From Thermotoga maritima MSB8 (GTDB lineage Bacteria > Thermotogota > Thermotogae > Thermotogales > Thermotogaceae): a DNA stretch of 64,000 nt. Where the stretch lies: the NCBI RefSeq assembly GCF_000008545.1, contig NC_000853.1, positions 200,465-264,464 on the forward strand, given 5' to 3'. Below the pieces are notes generated by a model, which saw only the letters and a program-made list of their open reading frames with translations, was not told the DNA's origin and did not search any database. Each line of letters opens with the position of its first letter. Positions within the stretch are counted from its first letter, which is position 1. Both the position numbers and the translations under genes were made by a program. Below are positions 26,594 to 37,600 of the stretch, piece after piece.

Positions 26594-26962
26594 ATGAAAA
26601 AGTACACGAAAACTCACGAATGGGTGTCGATTGAGGACAAAGTAGCAACGGTTGGAATAACGAATCACGCTCAGGAACAGCTCGGCGATGTGGTCTACGT
26701 GGATCTTCCTGAAGTCGGCAGAGAGGTGAAGAAAGGGGAAGTTGTGGCGAGTATAGAGTCTGTGAAAGCCGCAGCGGACGTGTACGCTCCTCTCAGTGGG
26801 AAGATCGTGGAAGTGAACGAGAAACTCGATACTGAACCTGAACTCATAAACAAGGATCCAGAAGGAGAAGGCTGGCTTTTCAAAATGGAAATATCCGATG
26901 AAGGCGAACTCGAAGATCTTCTGGATGAACAGGCTTATCAGGAATTCTGTGCTCAGGAGTAG
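26594..26962 (+). CDS. gcvH: Glycine cleavage system H protein
   Basis: 122 residues carrying the lipoyl-lysine motif SIESVKAAADVYAP and the H-protein opening YTKTHEWVSIEDKVATVGIT. It shuttles the aminomethyl group between P, T and L proteins. An upstream in-frame TTG (26588) exists, but AGGAGGGAGG is spaced for the ATG at 26594. Lipoylation would need a lipoyl synthase or ligase; none of the classical genes is nearby. Confidence 0.95.
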   Translation: MKKYTKTHEWVSIEDKVATVGITNHAQEQLGDVVYVDLPEVGREVKKGEVVASIESVKAAADVYAPLSGKIVEVNEKLDTEPELINKDPEGEGWLFKMEISDEGELEDLLDEQAYQEFCAQE

Positions 26963-26990
26963 TTTCTCATAGAAATCCGGAGGTGTCCTG

Positions 26991-28304
26991 ATGAACTATC
27001 CTTACATTCCCCACACGGATGAAGACGTCCGTGCCATGTTGGACTTCATAGGGGTTTCTTCCATAGAAGAGCTGTTTTCTTCGATTCCTGTTTCTGCCAG
27101 GTCGTCTCTGAATATTCCAGAGTCCAGAGATGAGTTCAGTGTTTTCAAGCAGTTGAAAGAGATTTCTGAGATGAACAATTCTCTTGAAGACTACGCTGTC
27201 TTTCTTGGTGCCGGCGTTTATAAAAGATACGTTCCCACGGTCGTTTACGATCTTGCGATGAAGCCCGATTTTCTCACCGCTTATACACCGTATCAGGCGG
27301 AGGTATCCCAGGGAACCCTCCAGGCTCTGTTTGAATACCAGACCATGGTATGCGAACTGACAGGAATGGAAGTGGCGAACGCATCCATGTACGATGGAGC
27401 CACCGCTCTGGCGGAAGCGGCTCTAATGAGTTTTCGGCTCACCGGAAAGGAAAAAGTGGTTGTGGCAAGGTCCGTTCATCCCGAGTACAGAGCAGTCTTG
27501 AGAACCTATCTCGAAAAAAGAGGTTTCACCGTGGTGGAAGCCGGATACGACGAAACGGGAAGGGTCCTGTTAGAAGAGGTCGATGAGGAAACGGCGGCGA
27601 TAGCCGTTCAATATCCCAATTTCTTTGGAATCATAGAGGATCTCGATTATGTCAGAAGCCGATCGGGTAATGCTCTTCTGATAGTGGTTGTAGAACCAGT
27701 TTCACTCGCTCTTCTGGAACCTCCAGGAAGTTACGGGGCAGACATCGTGGTTGGTGAAGGCCAGTCGCTGGGACTTCCCATGTGGTTCGGAGGATATTCC
27801 CTTGGAATCTTTGCCACAAGAGAGGAGTACGTGAGGCAGATGCCGGGGAGATTGATTGGACAGACCGTGGATCAAGCCGGTAACACAGCCTACACCATGA
27901 TCCTTCAGACCAGAGAACAGCACATAAGGCGAGCCAGAGCCACTTCGAACATATGTTCCAACCATGCCCACGCCGCTCTGATCGCGGCTGTTTACATGAG
28001 TGTGATGGGACCTGATGGTTTGAAGGAGGTAGCCAGGCGTTCTTACAACGCCGCTCATTACCTCCAGGAAAGACTGGAAGAAATTGGATTCAAACTGTGC
28101 TTTTCGGGAGAATTTTTCAACGAGTTCGTTTTCAACGTGCCAGAAGATTATCCTGATCGGTGGAGGAAAATGATGGAGAAGAAGATCCTTGGGCCGTTGC
28201 CTTTGGAAGAATTTTATCCGGAACTTGGAGACACAGCACTCGCGTGTGCCACAGAGGTGATTTCCAAAGAGGATATAGAAAAGCTCCTGGAGGCGATGAA
28301 ATGA
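26991..28304 (+). CDS. gcvPA: Glycine dehydrogenase (decarboxylating) subunit 1
   Basis: 437 residues, the N-terminal half of the split P protein. It opens [20 protein letters not shown] and contains [20 protein letters not shown] and [22 protein letters not shown]-type sequence. It lacks the PLP lysine, which is on subunit 2. GGAGGTG before the ATG; overlaps gcvPB by four bases. Confidence 0.95.
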   Translation: MNYPYIPHTDEDVRAMLDFIGVSSIEELFSSIPVSARSSLNIPESRDEFSVFKQLKEISEMNNSLEDYAVFLGAGVYKRYVPTVVYDLAMKPDFLTAYTPYQAEVSQGTLQALFEYQTMVCELTGMEVANASMYDGATALAEAALMSFRLTGKEKVVVARSVHPEYRAVLRTYLEKRGFTVVEAGYDETGRVLLEEVDEETAAIAVQYPNFFGIIEDLDYVRSRSGNALLIVVVEPVSLALLEPPGSYGADIVVGEGQSLGLPMWFGGYSLGIFATREEYVRQMPGRLIGQTVDQAGNTAYTMILQTREQHIRRARATSNICSNHAHAALIAAVYMSVMGPDGLKEVARRSYNAAHYLQERLEEIGFKLCFSGEFFNEFVFNVPEDYPDRWRKMMEKKILGPLPLEEFYPELGDTALACATEVISKEDIEKLLEAMK

Positions 28305-29725
28305 CGATATTTGAGAGATCTAAAAAGGGAAGAAAAGCATTCCGGCTTCCCGAGAGTGACATTCCAGAATATTCCCTTCCGGATCGATTTCTCAGGAGGA
28401 CACCTCCGGAGCTTCCCGAGGTGAGCGAGCCTGATTTGGTGAGGCATTACACCAATCTTGCCAGAAAGAACTACTCTGTGGATCTCGGAATCTACCCCCT
28501 CGGTTCCTGCACCATGAAGTACAATCCCAAACTGAACGAAAAAGCTGCGAATCTCGAAGGATTCAGAGAGATACACCCGTATCAGCCCGTCGAAACTGTT
28601 CAGGGCAGTCTTCGGCTCATGTACGAACTGAAAAAAATGTTGTGCGAGATAACGGGAATGGATGATATGACACTTCAACCCGCTGCCGGAGCTCACGGAG
28701 AACTCACGGGAATGCTGATAGTGAGAGAGTACTTTAAAAACAGAGGGGACACTGGAAGAAAGAAAGTTCTCGTACCGGATTCTGCCCACGGTACCAACCC
28801 AGCATCTGCTTCGATGGTTGGTTTTGAGGTGGTGGAGATAAAGAGCAAAAACGGTATGGTGGATGTGGAAGATTTGAAAAAACTACTGGATGAAGAAGTA
28901 GCCGCTGTGATGCTCACAAATCCAAACACGCTTGGGCTCTTCGAAAAGGACATACTGAAAATAGCGGAAATGACGCATGAGTGTGGTGCCCTTCTCTATT
29001 ACGATGGTGCGAACCTCAACGCGATCATGGGTAAAGTGAGACCAGGAGACATGGGGTTCGACATCGTCCATTTGAACCTGCACAAGACGTTTTCCACTCC
29101 CCACGGAATGGGAGGGCCCGGATCTGGGCCAGTTGGTGTGAAAAAGCATCTGGTGGATTTTCTGCCCTTCCCCCAGGTAAAGAAGAACGGAGAACTTTAC
29201 GAACTCTTCGTTCCTGAAAAGACCATAGGACGTGTGAGGAGTTTCTTTGGAAATTTCCCGGTTCTCGTAAAAGCGTACACGTACATTCTCACGATGGGAA
29301 GAGACGGCCTTGAAAGAGTGAGTGAAATGGCCGTTTTGAACGCGAACTACTTGAAGAAAAAAATAGAGAAGTTCCTGGAGATTCCATACAATGGGTTCTG
29401 CATGCATGAATTCGTGGCGAGCGCGGAGAAAGTGTTCAGGGAAACCGGTGTGAGAACACTGGATATTGCGAAGCGAATACTGGACTTTGGTGTGCATCCT
29501 CCCACAGTTTACTTTCCACTCATCGTTCCGGAAGCACTCATGATAGAACCAACTGAGACTGAAAACAAAGAAACGCTGGATAAGTACGCCGAAATCCTTG
29601 AAAGAGTGGTAAAAGAAGCCTATGAGAATCCTGATGCTTTGAAAAACGCTCCTCACAACACACCGGTTCGAAGGGTCAACGAAGTGCTCGCTTCGAAGAA
29701 ACCCGTGTTCAGGTGGAGGGGATAG
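28301..29725 (+). CDS. gcvPB: Glycine dehydrogenase (decarboxylating) subunit 2
   Basis: 474 residues with the PLP-lysine segment [20 protein letters not shown] and the substrate motif [13 protein letters not shown]. With GcvPA it decarboxylates glycine. The frame is open 141 bases upstream inside gcvPA, but the ATG in the ATGA overlap and the family N-terminus fix the start at 28301. No gcvL (dihydrolipoyl dehydrogenase) is in the window. Confidence 0.95.
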   Translation: MTIFERSKKGRKAFRLPESDIPEYSLPDRFLRRTPPELPEVSEPDLVRHYTNLARKNYSVDLGIYPLGSCTMKYNPKLNEKAANLEGFREIHPYQPVETVQGSLRLMYELKKMLCEITGMDDMTLQPAAGAHGELTGMLIVREYFKNRGDTGRKKVLVPDSAHGTNPASASMVGFEVVEIKSKNGMVDVEDLKKLLDEEVAAVMLTNPNTLGLFEKDILKIAEMTHECGALLYYDGANLNAIMGKVRPGDMGFDIVHLNLHKTFSTPHGMGGPGSGPVGVKKHLVDFLPFPQVKKNGELYELFVPEKTIGRVRSFFGNFPVLVKAYTYILTMGRDGLERVSEMAVLNANYLKKKIEKFLEIPYNGFCMHEFVASAEKVFRETGVRTLDIAKRILDFGVHPPTVYFPLIVPEALMIEPTETENKETLDKYAEILERVVKEAYENPDALKNAPHNTPVRRVNEVLASKKPVFRWRG

Positions 29726-29726
29726 T

Positions 29727-30113
29727 ATGAAGCGCTTTGTCGAAACCGATAAGGCTCCAAAGGCCATAGGCCCGTACTCTCAGGCGGTCGTTGTCGGAAA
29801 CATGATGTTCGTTTCGGGTCAAATTCCCATAGATCCAGAAACCGGTGAACTCGTTCAGGGTACCATAGAAGAAAAGACTGAGAGAGTTCTGGAAAATCTG
29901 AAAGCAATACTGGAGGCGGGCGGTTTCTCCCTGAAAGACGTCGTGAAGGTGACGGTGTTTACGACCAGTATGGACTACTTCCAGAGAGTCAACGAGGTGT
30001 ATTCCAGATACTTTGGAGACCACAGGCCCGCTAGGTCGTTTGTGGCGGTTGCTCAGCTCCCGAGAAACGTAGAAATAGAAATAGAAGCGATCGCTGTGAA
30101 GGAAGGGGAGTGA
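29727..30113 (+). CDS. ridA: RidA family enamine/imine deaminase
   Basis: 128 residues: KAIGPYSQAVVVGNMMFVSGQ, the YjgF/RidA opening, and the catalytic Arg region ARSFVAVAQLP. It hydrolyses reactive imines formed by PLP enzymes, which suits its place between the PLP-dependent GcvP and glycyl-tRNA synthetase. One base separates it from gcvPB. Confidence 0.94.
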   Translation: MKRFVETDKAPKAIGPYSQAVVVGNMMFVSGQIPIDPETGELVQGTIEEKTERVLENLKAILEAGGFSLKDVVKVTVFTTSMDYFQRVNEVYSRYFGDHRPARSFVAVAQLPRNVEIEIEAIAVKEGE

Positions 30114-30116
30114 AAG

Positions 30117-30977
30117 ATGTATCTTCAGGATGTGATAATGAAACTGAACGATTTCTGGGCGTCTAAAGGTTGTCTGCTTGAACAACCTTACGATATGGAA
30201 GTCGGTGCCGGAACGTTTCACCCCGCTACGTTCTTTGGTAGCCTGAGAAAGGGTCCTTGGAAAGTGGCCTACGTTCAGCCAAGCAGAAGGCCGACCGATG
30301 GTAGATATGGAGAGAATCCCAACAGATTGCAGAGGTACTTCCAGTACCAGGTGATCATAAAACCCTCCCCTGAAAACTCTCAAGAACTGTATCTTGAGTC
30401 CCTGGAGTACCTCGGTATAAACCTGAAGGAACACGACATCAGATTCGTGGAGGACAATTGGGAATCTCCCACCCTCGGAGCGTGGGGTGTTGGTTGGGAA
30501 GTGTGGTTAGACGGCATGGAGATAACCCAGTTCACATATTTCCAGCAGATTGGTGGAATTTCCCTGAAGGACATTCCTCTCGAGATAACCTACGGGCTGG
30601 AAAGGATCGCCATGTATCTTCAGGGAGTCGATAACGTTTACGAGGTACAGTGGAATGAAAACGTGAAATACGGTGATGTGTTCCTTGAAAACGAAAGAGA
30701 ATTTTCGGTTTTCAACTTCGAAGAAGCCAACGTAGGACTCCTTTTCAGACATTTCGATGAGTACGAGAAGGAGTTTTACAGACTTGTGGAAAAAAATCTT
30801 TACCTTCCCGCTTACGATTACATTTTGAAATGTTCTCACACGTTCAATCTTCTCGATGCGCGCGGAGCGATAAGTGTGTCTCAGCGACAAACCTACGTGA
30901 AACGTATTCAGGCGATGGCAAGAAAGGCTGCGAGAGTTTTTCTGGAGGTGCAGGCTAATGAGAACAGCCCTGCTTGA
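30117..30977 (+). CDS. glyQ: Glycyl-tRNA synthetase alpha subunit
   Basis: 286 residues of the class II alpha chain of the bacterial alpha2beta2 enzyme: [38 protein letters not shown] (motif 2 region) and [15 protein letters not shown] (motif 3). It catalyses glycine activation. No T-box or other leader is possible, since only three bases separate it from ridA. It overlaps glyS by 20 bases. Confidence 0.97.
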   Translation: MYLQDVIMKLNDFWASKGCLLEQPYDMEVGAGTFHPATFFGSLRKGPWKVAYVQPSRRPTDGRYGENPNRLQRYFQYQVIIKPSPENSQELYLESLEYLGINLKEHDIRFVEDNWESPTLGAWGVGWEVWLDGMEITQFTYFQQIGGISLKDIPLEITYGLERIAMYLQGVDNVYEVQWNENVKYGDVFLENEREFSVFNFEEANVGLLFRHFDEYEKEFYRLVEKNLYLPAYDYILKCSHTFNLLDARGAISVSQRQTYVKRIQAMARKAARVFLEVQANENSPA

Positions 30978-32976
30978 GGTGGGACTCGAAGAACTTCCCG
31001 CGAGCGAATTCCACAGTATTCTGAAACAGCTCGAGGAAAAATCGGCTGAGCTTCTCAAAGCGTACAGAGTTTCTTCCGGATCTGTTGAAGTCTTCGTTGG
31101 AAGCAGACGTTTTGGTGTGATTCTCAAGAATCTTCCGGAGAGACAGGAGGATTTTACCGAAGAGAAGAAAGGTCCACCACTGAACGTTGCTTACGATGAA
31201 AACGGAAAACCAACCAGAGCTCTTGAGGGGTTTTTGAGGAACAACAACGCTTCCTTGGAGAACGTGGTTCACAGGGAGGGGTACGTCTATTTATCGCGAG
31301 TTGTTGAAGGAAAGCCTGTCGAAGAAGTTCTCCCAGATCTGTTCAGAGATCTCGTTTTGGGTTTGAATTTTAGAAAACCCATGAGGTGGGGTTCCGGTGA
31401 ACACGAATACATCAGACCTGTTCACTGGATTGTGGCGATGGTTGATGGAAGAGTTCTTGACTTAGAAATCTTCGGTCTTAGATCGTCCAGAATCTCTTAC
31501 GGCAAAAGGTATCACGCTGGATCAATCGAAATTCCCGATTCGGAAAGGTACTACGAATCTCTCAAAAAAGGATTCGTGATTTCTTCCCACCTGGAGAGAA
31601 AAAAATTCGTCCTCGAACAGATCGATGAATTTGAAAAAAGAAGTAGTATGAAGATCGAACGCGATGAAGAACTCATCGAAGAGATAGTGGCGATAACGGA
31701 GTATCCCAGGATCGTTGTTGGACAGTTCGATCGAAAATATCTCGAACTTCCAGAGGAGATCATAGTAACCGCCGTGAAACATCATCAACGCTCTTTTATA
31801 GCGCATAAAGGAACCCTGACGAATACCTTTGTGGCTTTTCAAGACGGTCCACAACCACCGGAGAACGTGGTTAAGGGATACGAGAGAGTCATAAACGCTC
31901 GATTGGAAGACGCGCGGTACTACTTCCAGAAGGATCTCGAGACACCGCTGGAAAAGATGAATGAAAAGCTCAAAGAAATCGTTTTTCAGGAGAAACTCGG
32001 AACACTCTACGATAAGGTAGAAAGGATAAAGAAAATATCACAGAGACTCTGTGAAGATCTGAAACTTCCAGGGTCGTTCACGCAGAAGGTCCTGGAAGCC
32101 GCCTCTATATGCAAAGCAGACATCGCTTCGAAGGTGGTGTACGAGTTCCCGGAGCTCCAGGGTGTTATGGGTAGGATCTATGCCCTGAGGGAGGGAATAA
32201 ACGAAGAAATAGCAACGGCCATAGAAGATCACTACTCTGAAGAGCCACAGACAGTGATAGGTTCCATTCTTGGAATAGCGGATAGAATCGACACCATCGT
32301 GGGAAATTTCGCCATAGGCAACGTTCCCACGAGTTCTAAAGATCCGTATGGCCTGAAAAGTAAAGCTGACACAATCTTCAGGATCATAAGGAAGAACGAG
32401 TGGGATATTTCTCTGGAAGAGCTTCTCACTTTCGCTTCTTCACTGGTGGGGTACCGTCTTTCTGAAGAACTGGAAACGTTCTTTGCAGGCAGGTTCTATC
32501 AGTTTCTGATCAACGAACTTGGAATATCCTTCGACGTGGCAAGAGCGGTGAATCACCTGTGGAAGAAGCCCCTTCGCGGGATCCTCTCTGCGGAAGCCCT
32601 CCAAGAGATATCTGAAAAACCCGAGTTTCAAGACCTGTTCGTTGGATTTGAGCGAGTCCACAACATAACGAAGAATCACGACTCCACCAAATTCGATGGA
32701 GCCCTCTTTGAGAAAGAAGAAGAGAAAAAGCTGATGAACAAGTTCTACGAAGTCAAAGAAAAAGTTTTGAAAGCTCTGGAGAGGTTGAACTACCGTGAGG
32801 CGCTTCAGTATCTGATCGAATTGAAACCTTACATAGACGAGTACTTCGACAATGTCTTTGTGATGGTGAAGAGGGACGACTTGAGAGTGAACAGGTTGAG
32901 CTTTCTGAAAAACATCGACGAACTCTTCATGATGGTAGGAGACATGACTTACTTAGTCAAGAGATCTCAGGTATAG
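30958..32976 (+). CDS. glyS: Glycyl-tRNA synthetase beta subunit
   Basis: 672 residues, the tRNA-binding chain. [13 protein letters not shown] at the N-terminus, [20 protein letters not shown], and an HD-like and anticodon-binding C-terminal region. It ends the glycine operon; its last 24 bases overlap the convergent fliI gene without a terminator. Confidence 0.96.
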   Translation: MRTALLEVGLEELPASEFHSILKQLEEKSAELLKAYRVSSGSVEVFVGSRRFGVILKNLPERQEDFTEEKKGPPLNVAYDENGKPTRALEGFLRNNNASLENVVHREGYVYLSRVVEGKPVEEVLPDLFRDLVLGLNFRKPMRWGSGEHEYIRPVHWIVAMVDGRVLDLEIFGLRSSRISYGKRYHAGSIEIPDSERYYESLKKGFVISSHLERKKFVLEQIDEFEKRSSMKIERDEELIEEIVAITEYPRIVVGQFDRKYLELPEEIIVTAVKHHQRSFIAHKGTLTNTFVAFQDGPQPPENVVKGYERVINARLEDARYYFQKDLETPLEKMNEKLKEIVFQEKLGTLYDKVERIKKISQRLCEDLKLPGSFTQKVLEAASICKADIASKVVYEFPELQGVMGRIYALREGINEEIATAIEDHYSEEPQTVIGSILGIADRIDTIVGNFAIGNVPTSSKDPYGLKSKADTIFRIIRKNEWDISLEELLTFASSLVGYRLSEELETFFAGRFYQFLINELGISFDVARAVNHLWKKPLRGILSAEALQEISEKPEFQDLFVGFERVHNITKNHDSTKFDGALFEKEEEKKLMNKFYEVKEKVLKALERLNYREALQYLIELKPYIDEYFDNVFVMVKRDDLRVNRLSFLKNIDELFMMVGDMTYLVKRSQV

Positions 32977-34269
32977 ATCCAGAAGTTTCTGAAGGGTTTC
33001 CTCGAATGAAGCTTTTTCAAAGACACCCTGTTTCAGAAAGGAATCGATCTCGTCTTTCATTTCCACAGCTTTGTCAACGAGTGGATTGGTCCCACTCTTG
33101 TAAGCACCGATTTCAATCAGATCTTTTGCGGATTCATAAGCCGACATCAGCGATCGGAGGCGGTTCGCCGCCTCTCTGTGTTCTTCGGTGACGATATCGT
33201 TCATCAATCGGCTCACACTTGCAAGAACATCGACTGCTGGGTAGTGATTCGATTCGGCAAGTCTCCTCGAAAGAATTATGTGTCCATCTACGATGGATCT
33301 GACAGTGTCGGAAATGGGTTCGTTGAAGTCGTCCGCTTCAACGAGCACGGTGTAAATCGCTGTTATGCTGCCTTTATCTGAGTTTCCTGCCCTTTCGAGT
33401 ATTTTTGGAAGGCCGGCAAAGACACTTGGTGGATATCCCCTGGTGGTGGGAGGTTCTCCCACTGCGAGCCCCACTTCTCTCTGAGCCATGGCCCATCTGG
33501 TGAGAGAGTCCACCATCAGAAGGACATCGTATCCCAGATCTCTGAAGAATTCCGCTATACTGGTGGCGGTGAGGAGAGATTTCACTCTGGCAAGGGCAGG
33601 CTGATCGGAAGTTGAGACCACCAGTATAGATCGCTTCAGTCCCTCCTCTCCAAGGTCCCTCTCTATGAATTCCCTGACCTCTCTTCCGCGCTCCCCGATG
33701 AGGGCCAGCACGTTAATGTCCGCCGTCGTGTTTCGTGCGATCATTCCAAGAAGTGTGCTTTTTCCAACACCGCTGCCCGCGAAAATTCCAATTCTCTGGC
33801 CTTTGCCTATGGTTATGAAACCATCTATTGATCGTATACCCACCGGTAAAGGATCTTTTATTCTTCGTCTTTTTAGAGGGTTTGGAGGGTTGTTGATCAG
33901 AGGATATCTGTCTTCCGGAACGAAGGGCTTTCCGTCTATTGGACGTCCCAGACCATCGAACACCCTTCCGATCATCTTTCTGCTGACACCAACTTCGAGT
34001 ACTTTGTTAGTTCTGATGACTTCACAGCCCATCTTCAACCCGGAGACATCCTCGTAGGGCATGAGAATAACACTTTCTTCCCTGAAACCAACTACCTCCG
34101 CGAGTGCGTTTTTACCGTTTTGAAGTGAGATCTTACACATTTCTCCTAGAAAAGCGTCTGGACCTTTCGATTCCACAGTGAGTCCTACCACTCGTGTGAC
34201 TCTTCCGTTGAATTTATTGAAATCTTCTTCACTCAACTTCTTTTTCAGCTCTTTCAGGATGTCCTTCAA
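32953..34269 (-). CDS. fliI: Flagellar export ATPase FliI
   Basis: 438 residues of the F1-beta-like type III export ATPase: Walker A GIFAGSGVGKST, Walker B region VLLMVDSLTRWAMAQRE, and FAGLPKILERAGN. It energises unfolding and export of flagellar subunits at the cytoplasmic face. TTG start; the first 41 bases overlap the end of fliH. Confidence 0.95.
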   Translation of the reverse strand: MKDILKELKKKLSEEDFNKFNGRVTRVVGLTVESKGPDAFLGEMCKISLQNGKNALAEVVGFREESVILMPYEDVSGLKMGCEVIRTNKVLEVGVSRKMIGRVFDGLGRPIDGKPFVPEDRYPLINNPPNPLKRRRIKDPLPVGIRSIDGFITIGKGQRIGIFAGSGVGKSTLLGMIARNTTADINVLALIGERGREVREFIERDLGEEGLKRSILVVSTSDQPALARVKSLLTATSIAEFFRDLGYDVLLMVDSLTRWAMAQREVGLAVGEPPTTRGYPPSVFAGLPKILERAGNSDKGSITAIYTVLVEADDFNEPISDTVRSIVDGHIILSRRLAESNHYPAVDVLASVSRLMNDIVTEEHREAANRLRSLMSAYESAKDLIEIGAYKSGTNPLVDKAVEMKDEIDSFLKQGVFEKASFEETLQKLLDLYLRSLD

Positions 34270-34939
34270 AACCTACCACCTCTTCGAAGATGTCCTCCAC
34301 GAGTTCCCATTGATGAGAGAAGGTTTTGTCCAGAATTCCAAAATCTGTCTCGACGATGACGCCGCCTCTTTCTACATTGGGATCCGGTATCAAAGTTTCT
34401 TTGCTGACTTCACTGAGGTCCAGTTTTTTTGCATCTTCTGGATTTATTCTGATCTTCACATTTTTGATGCCCACTACTTTTGATAAGGCGCTCCTCAACT
34501 TTCTTTCCACTGTGGACTCGTCCATCTCCTTTTCGAGGATCTTCTTGAAGAGGATCCTGAGTATATCGAGAAGCTCTGGAAGTATCTCTTCTATTCTCTG
34601 GTTTACTTGTTTCTGGATCTTTTCCTTCAAAGCAAGAATGTATTTCTGGAAATCGTTCTTCATTGTTTTTGCTTCTTCTAAGACCTTCTTCGCTTCGAGC
34701 TTTAAAGCTTCAGCCTCGCTGGAGGCGTTGCTTAAGATTTCCTCTGCGTCTTTTCTGGCACCTTCAATGATTTTTCTGGCCTCTTCCTGAGCTTCAGAGA
34801 GGATCTTTTCTCTCATTTTTTCGATCCGCTGGATTTCCTCTGCTGCGTTTTCTTTTGTTTTTTCTTCTTTTACTTTTTCTTCTTTTTCTATTTTCCTTGG
34901 AAGATCTATGTAGAAGACCTCATCCTTTCTGAGAAGCAT
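34229..34939 (-). CDS. fliH: Flagellar assembly protein FliH
   Basis: 236 residues. A very charged coiled-coil N-terminal half (Lys/Glu-rich, about 18-125), then a more globular C-terminal domain with IRINPEDAKKL and LIPDPNVERGGVIVET, typical of FliH/SctL stators. It binds and regulates FliI. Begins two bases after fliG. Confidence 0.88.
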   Translation of the reverse strand: MLLRKDEVFYIDLPRKIEKEEKVKEEKTKENAAEEIQRIEKMREKILSEAQEEARKIIEGARKDAEEILSNASSEAEALKLEAKKVLEEAKTMKNDFQKYILALKEKIQKQVNQRIEEILPELLDILRILFKKILEKEMDESTVERKLRSALSKVVGIKNVKIRINPEDAKKLDLSEVSKETLIPDPNVERGGVIVETDFGILDKTFSHQWELVEDIFEEVVGFEGHPERAEKEVE

Positions 34940-34940
34940 A

Positions 34941-35948
34941 CTACATGATCAGCTCCTCTCCGCCACCTCTCGCGATGACGATTTCGCCAGCCTCTTCCAG
35001 CCTTCTTATGATGTTTATTATCTTCTGCTGGGCTTCCTCCACATCCTTGAGTCTCACAGGCCCCATGTATTCGAGTTCGTCTTTCAGCAACGCGGCAGCT
35101 CTCTTTGACATGTTCTTGAATATCTTCTCTTTCAGCTCGTCGGAAGCCCCCTTCAAAGCGAGAGCTAGGTCCCTCGTGTCCACTTCCCTCAGCACAAGCT
35201 GTATCGATCTGTCGTCGAGCTTCAGAATGTCTTCGAAGACGAACATCCTTCTTCTTATCTCGTCGGCCAGTTCGGGGTTCTCCTGAACCAGTTTGTCCAT
35301 GATCTTCTTCTCGGTAGTTCTGTCAAGATTGTTCATTATCTCTGCAGCTGTATCGATTCCACCTACTTTGCTGAACGTTCGACTCACAAATCCAGAGATC
35401 TTTTTCTCCAAGTTCCTTTCTATCTCTTTAACAACTTCTGGAGAGGTGCGTTCGAGCAGAGCTATTCTCTTCAGAACTTCGGTCTGAAGCTCTTCGGGAA
35501 GCGCTCCAAGAATCTGAGCCGCGACAGGAGGATCAAGATAGCTCAGAACAACCGCTATAGTTTGCGGATGTTCGCTTTGGAGGAAGTTCACAAGCTGGAC
35601 GGGATCTGTGTCTCTTACGAAGCTGAAAGGTTTGACCTGCAGAGAGGATGTTAACCTTTCTATGATTTTTCTTGCCCTTTCAGGCCCGAATGCTTTTTCC
35701 AGAACTTTTTTTGCGTACTCTATACCACCTTCTGATATCATTTCTTTTGCTTTGGCGAGACTCAGGAATTCTTCTAAAACTTGCTTTTTTTCCTCTGGAG
35801 TAACCCTTCCTATGTTTGCGATTTCTACTACCAGTTGTTCCACCGTTTCCTCGTCGAGGTGTTTCATCACCTGGGCTGCTTTTTCGGGTCCAAGGGCCAC
35901 CAGAAGAACTGCGGCCTTTCTTCTGCCATCTATCTTTTTCTCGGGCAT
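34941..35948 (-). CDS. fliG: Flagellar motor switch protein FliG
   Basis: 335 residues from MPEKKIDGRRKAA, the known T. maritima FliG start; an in-frame codon 18 bases upstream is less likely, as GGGGATGAGGAT fits ATG 35948. The middle domain keeps the EHPQ motif (SEHPQTIAVVLSYL); the C-terminal domain holds charged torque helices (DILKLDDRSIQLVLREVDTR). It couples the MS ring to the stator and the C ring. Confidence 0.96.
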   Translation of the reverse strand: MPEKKIDGRRKAAVLLVALGPEKAAQVMKHLDEETVEQLVVEIANIGRVTPEEKKQVLEEFLSLAKAKEMISEGGIEYAKKVLEKAFGPERARKIIERLTSSLQVKPFSFVRDTDPVQLVNFLQSEHPQTIAVVLSYLDPPVAAQILGALPEELQTEVLKRIALLERTSPEVVKEIERNLEKKISGFVSRTFSKVGGIDTAAEIMNNLDRTTEKKIMDKLVQENPELADEIRRRMFVFEDILKLDDRSIQLVLREVDTRDLALALKGASDELKEKIFKNMSKRAAALLKDELEYMGPVRLKDVEEAQQKIINIIRRLEEAGEIVIARGGGEELIM

Positions 35949-35952
35949 ATCC

Positions 35953-37551
35953 TCATCCCCTTTCAAAGAACCACAGTCGGACTATCTCGGCGATGTCGGA
36001 AGGTGAACGGGAAAAGATGTTCTCCAATTCTTCCAAAAGCTCGAGCAGTTCCTTTTCTTCTGGCGATACCTCTTCCTCCTTCAATTCTTCCTGGAGGATT
36101 TCTTTCACCTCTTCTTCCAGTTTTCTTCTCCGTTCTTCTGCGAGTTTCCTTGCCCTTATTCTTCTTATCTGAACGATCATAAGATAGATGAGCATGAACG
36201 TGAGAAAACCAAGCAGGGCTATTCCCACCGAGTACAGAACGAATCTTCTTCTCGTTTCAATCTGTTTCAACTCTTCCTGAAGAGCTCTTTCGATGGAGCG
36301 ATCGAATGGCAAAAAGGCAACCGCGACGCTGAGAGAAGCGGAAGACGTTATGGATCCCACTCCTTTTTCCACAAGATCGTTTATTACACTGCTCCAGTCA
36401 CTGCTGTTTTGAAGAACAGAAGAAGAAGCATCGATTATGACGGCGACGGAAAGCGAGGAGATCTCCCCTTCGCGGTTCTGTATTATCTTCTGATACACTT
36501 CGTTCAGTTCGTAGTTGGTGATGGTATGGGTTCGTTCGTAGGTACTCGTTCCTTCAGACGTGACTGATGGATAGGTGAGAGGCGGTATGTTCGAATCCGT
36601 TCCCGCTGGTCCTCCAGTTGGAGGAAGGTTTTGGCTCTTCTCTACCTGCGTCTCCTGACTTCTCACCAGACCTTCTCTTCTGGCGGGCGCTTCGTACTTT
36701 TTCATCTCCGTTTCTATCTTGGACCAGTTGATCGATATGTCGGGTATTACCTCCACTCTTCCAGGACCGAAGACGCTTTCCAGTGCTTTCTTTATTTTGC
36801 TTTCGTAGTATTTCTCAAGCTGTTGTTTCAATTCCAGTTTGCTGGAGGCAAGGAAAGTTCCTTCGTCTGTTTCTAACATATCGCTCAGCGATCTGGAGTA
36901 GTTATCCACTACCCTCACGTTCTCCGGTTTCAACCCTTCAACGGCTCCTGAGACGAGTTCAACGATTCCTCTCACCTGTTCGCGGGTGAGTTCTGCACCG
37001 GGTTCCAGGACCACGAGAACTGAAGCTCGGGGTTCTGCCATCTCACCACGAACGTAATAGGTGTACTTCGGAAGGACCAGGTGAACTCTTGCATCTTTCA
37101 CACCTTTTATCGTCATGATGCTTCTTTCAAGTTCCTCCTGTAAAGCGATCTGATATTTGACCTGCTTGTCGAAGCTCGTGGCTCCGAAAGAGTTTTCACT
37201 GAGTATAGAAAAACCTTTCCTTGAACTTCCGAGAACTCCTTCAGACGCCAGTTTCATTCTGAGTTCATAGACGTTGTAACTGTCGGGAACGTATATATCT
37301 CCCCCAGGGGATACTTTGTAAGGAACGTTCATCTCCTCGAGCTTTTGGATGATCACACCTGCCTCGTCTTCGTTGAGGCCAGACACGAGGAGTCTGTAGT
37401 GAGGAACGGACGCTACAACGGCGAACAGAACGATCGCTATTACAAGGGCAATCCCTATTCCTCCCACGAGGAATTTCCTTTCCCGAGGCATGGAGTTCCA
37501 TAAGTCTACAATCTTCTTCCAGAGATCTCTCAAACGTTCAACAATGTTCAT
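35953..37551 (-). CDS. fliF: Flagellar MS-ring protein FliF
   Basis: 532 residues. A first membrane helix (about 27-48, GGIGIALVIAIVLFAVVAS), the ring-building periplasmic motifs including LVLPKYTYYVRGEMAEPRAS, a second helix (about 442-464), and an acidic C-terminal tail ending AEIVRLWFFERG that binds FliG. ATG 37551 has AGGTGG eight bases upstream; the longer frame starts at a GTG four codons earlier. First gene of a fliF-G-H-I unit that lacks fliE, flgB/C and fliJ here. Confidence 0.95.
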   Translation of the reverse strand: MNIVERLRDLWKKIVDLWNSMPRERKFLVGGIGIALVIAIVLFAVVASVPHYRLLVSGLNEDEAGVIIQKLEEMNVPYKVSPGGDIYVPDSYNVYELRMKLASEGVLGSSRKGFSILSENSFGATSFDKQVKYQIALQEELERSIMTIKGVKDARVHLVLPKYTYYVRGEMAEPRASVLVVLEPGAELTREQVRGIVELVSGAVEGLKPENVRVVDNYSRSLSDMLETDEGTFLASSKLELKQQLEKYYESKIKKALESVFGPGRVEVIPDISINWSKIETEMKKYEAPARREGLVRSQETQVEKSQNLPPTGGPAGTDSNIPPLTYPSVTSEGTSTYERTHTITNYELNEVYQKIIQNREGEISSLSVAVIIDASSSVLQNSSDWSSVINDLVEKGVGSITSSASLSVAVAFLPFDRSIERALQEELKQIETRRRFVLYSVGIALLGFLTFMLIYLMIVQIRRIRARKLAEERRRKLEEEVKEILQEELKEEEVSPEEKELLELLEELENIFSRSPSDIAEIVRLWFFERG

Positions 37552-37584
37552 AGGATAATCCACCTCTCGTTAAATTTTACCACG

Positions 37585-37593
37585 TGATATAAT
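37585..37593 (+). promoter_or_regulatory. Extended -10 promoter placing the EcfA message start at its ATG
   Basis: TG-A-TATAAT ends at 37593, only seven bases before the ATG at 37601. No ribosome site lies between. Transcription from this element would start at or next to the ATG, giving a leaderless message. Confidence 0.55.
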
Positions 37594-37600
37594 TTTCAAC

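Noticed and set aside
30100-30117. T-box leader for glyQ-glyS
   Set aside because: Only three bases separate ridA and glyQ.
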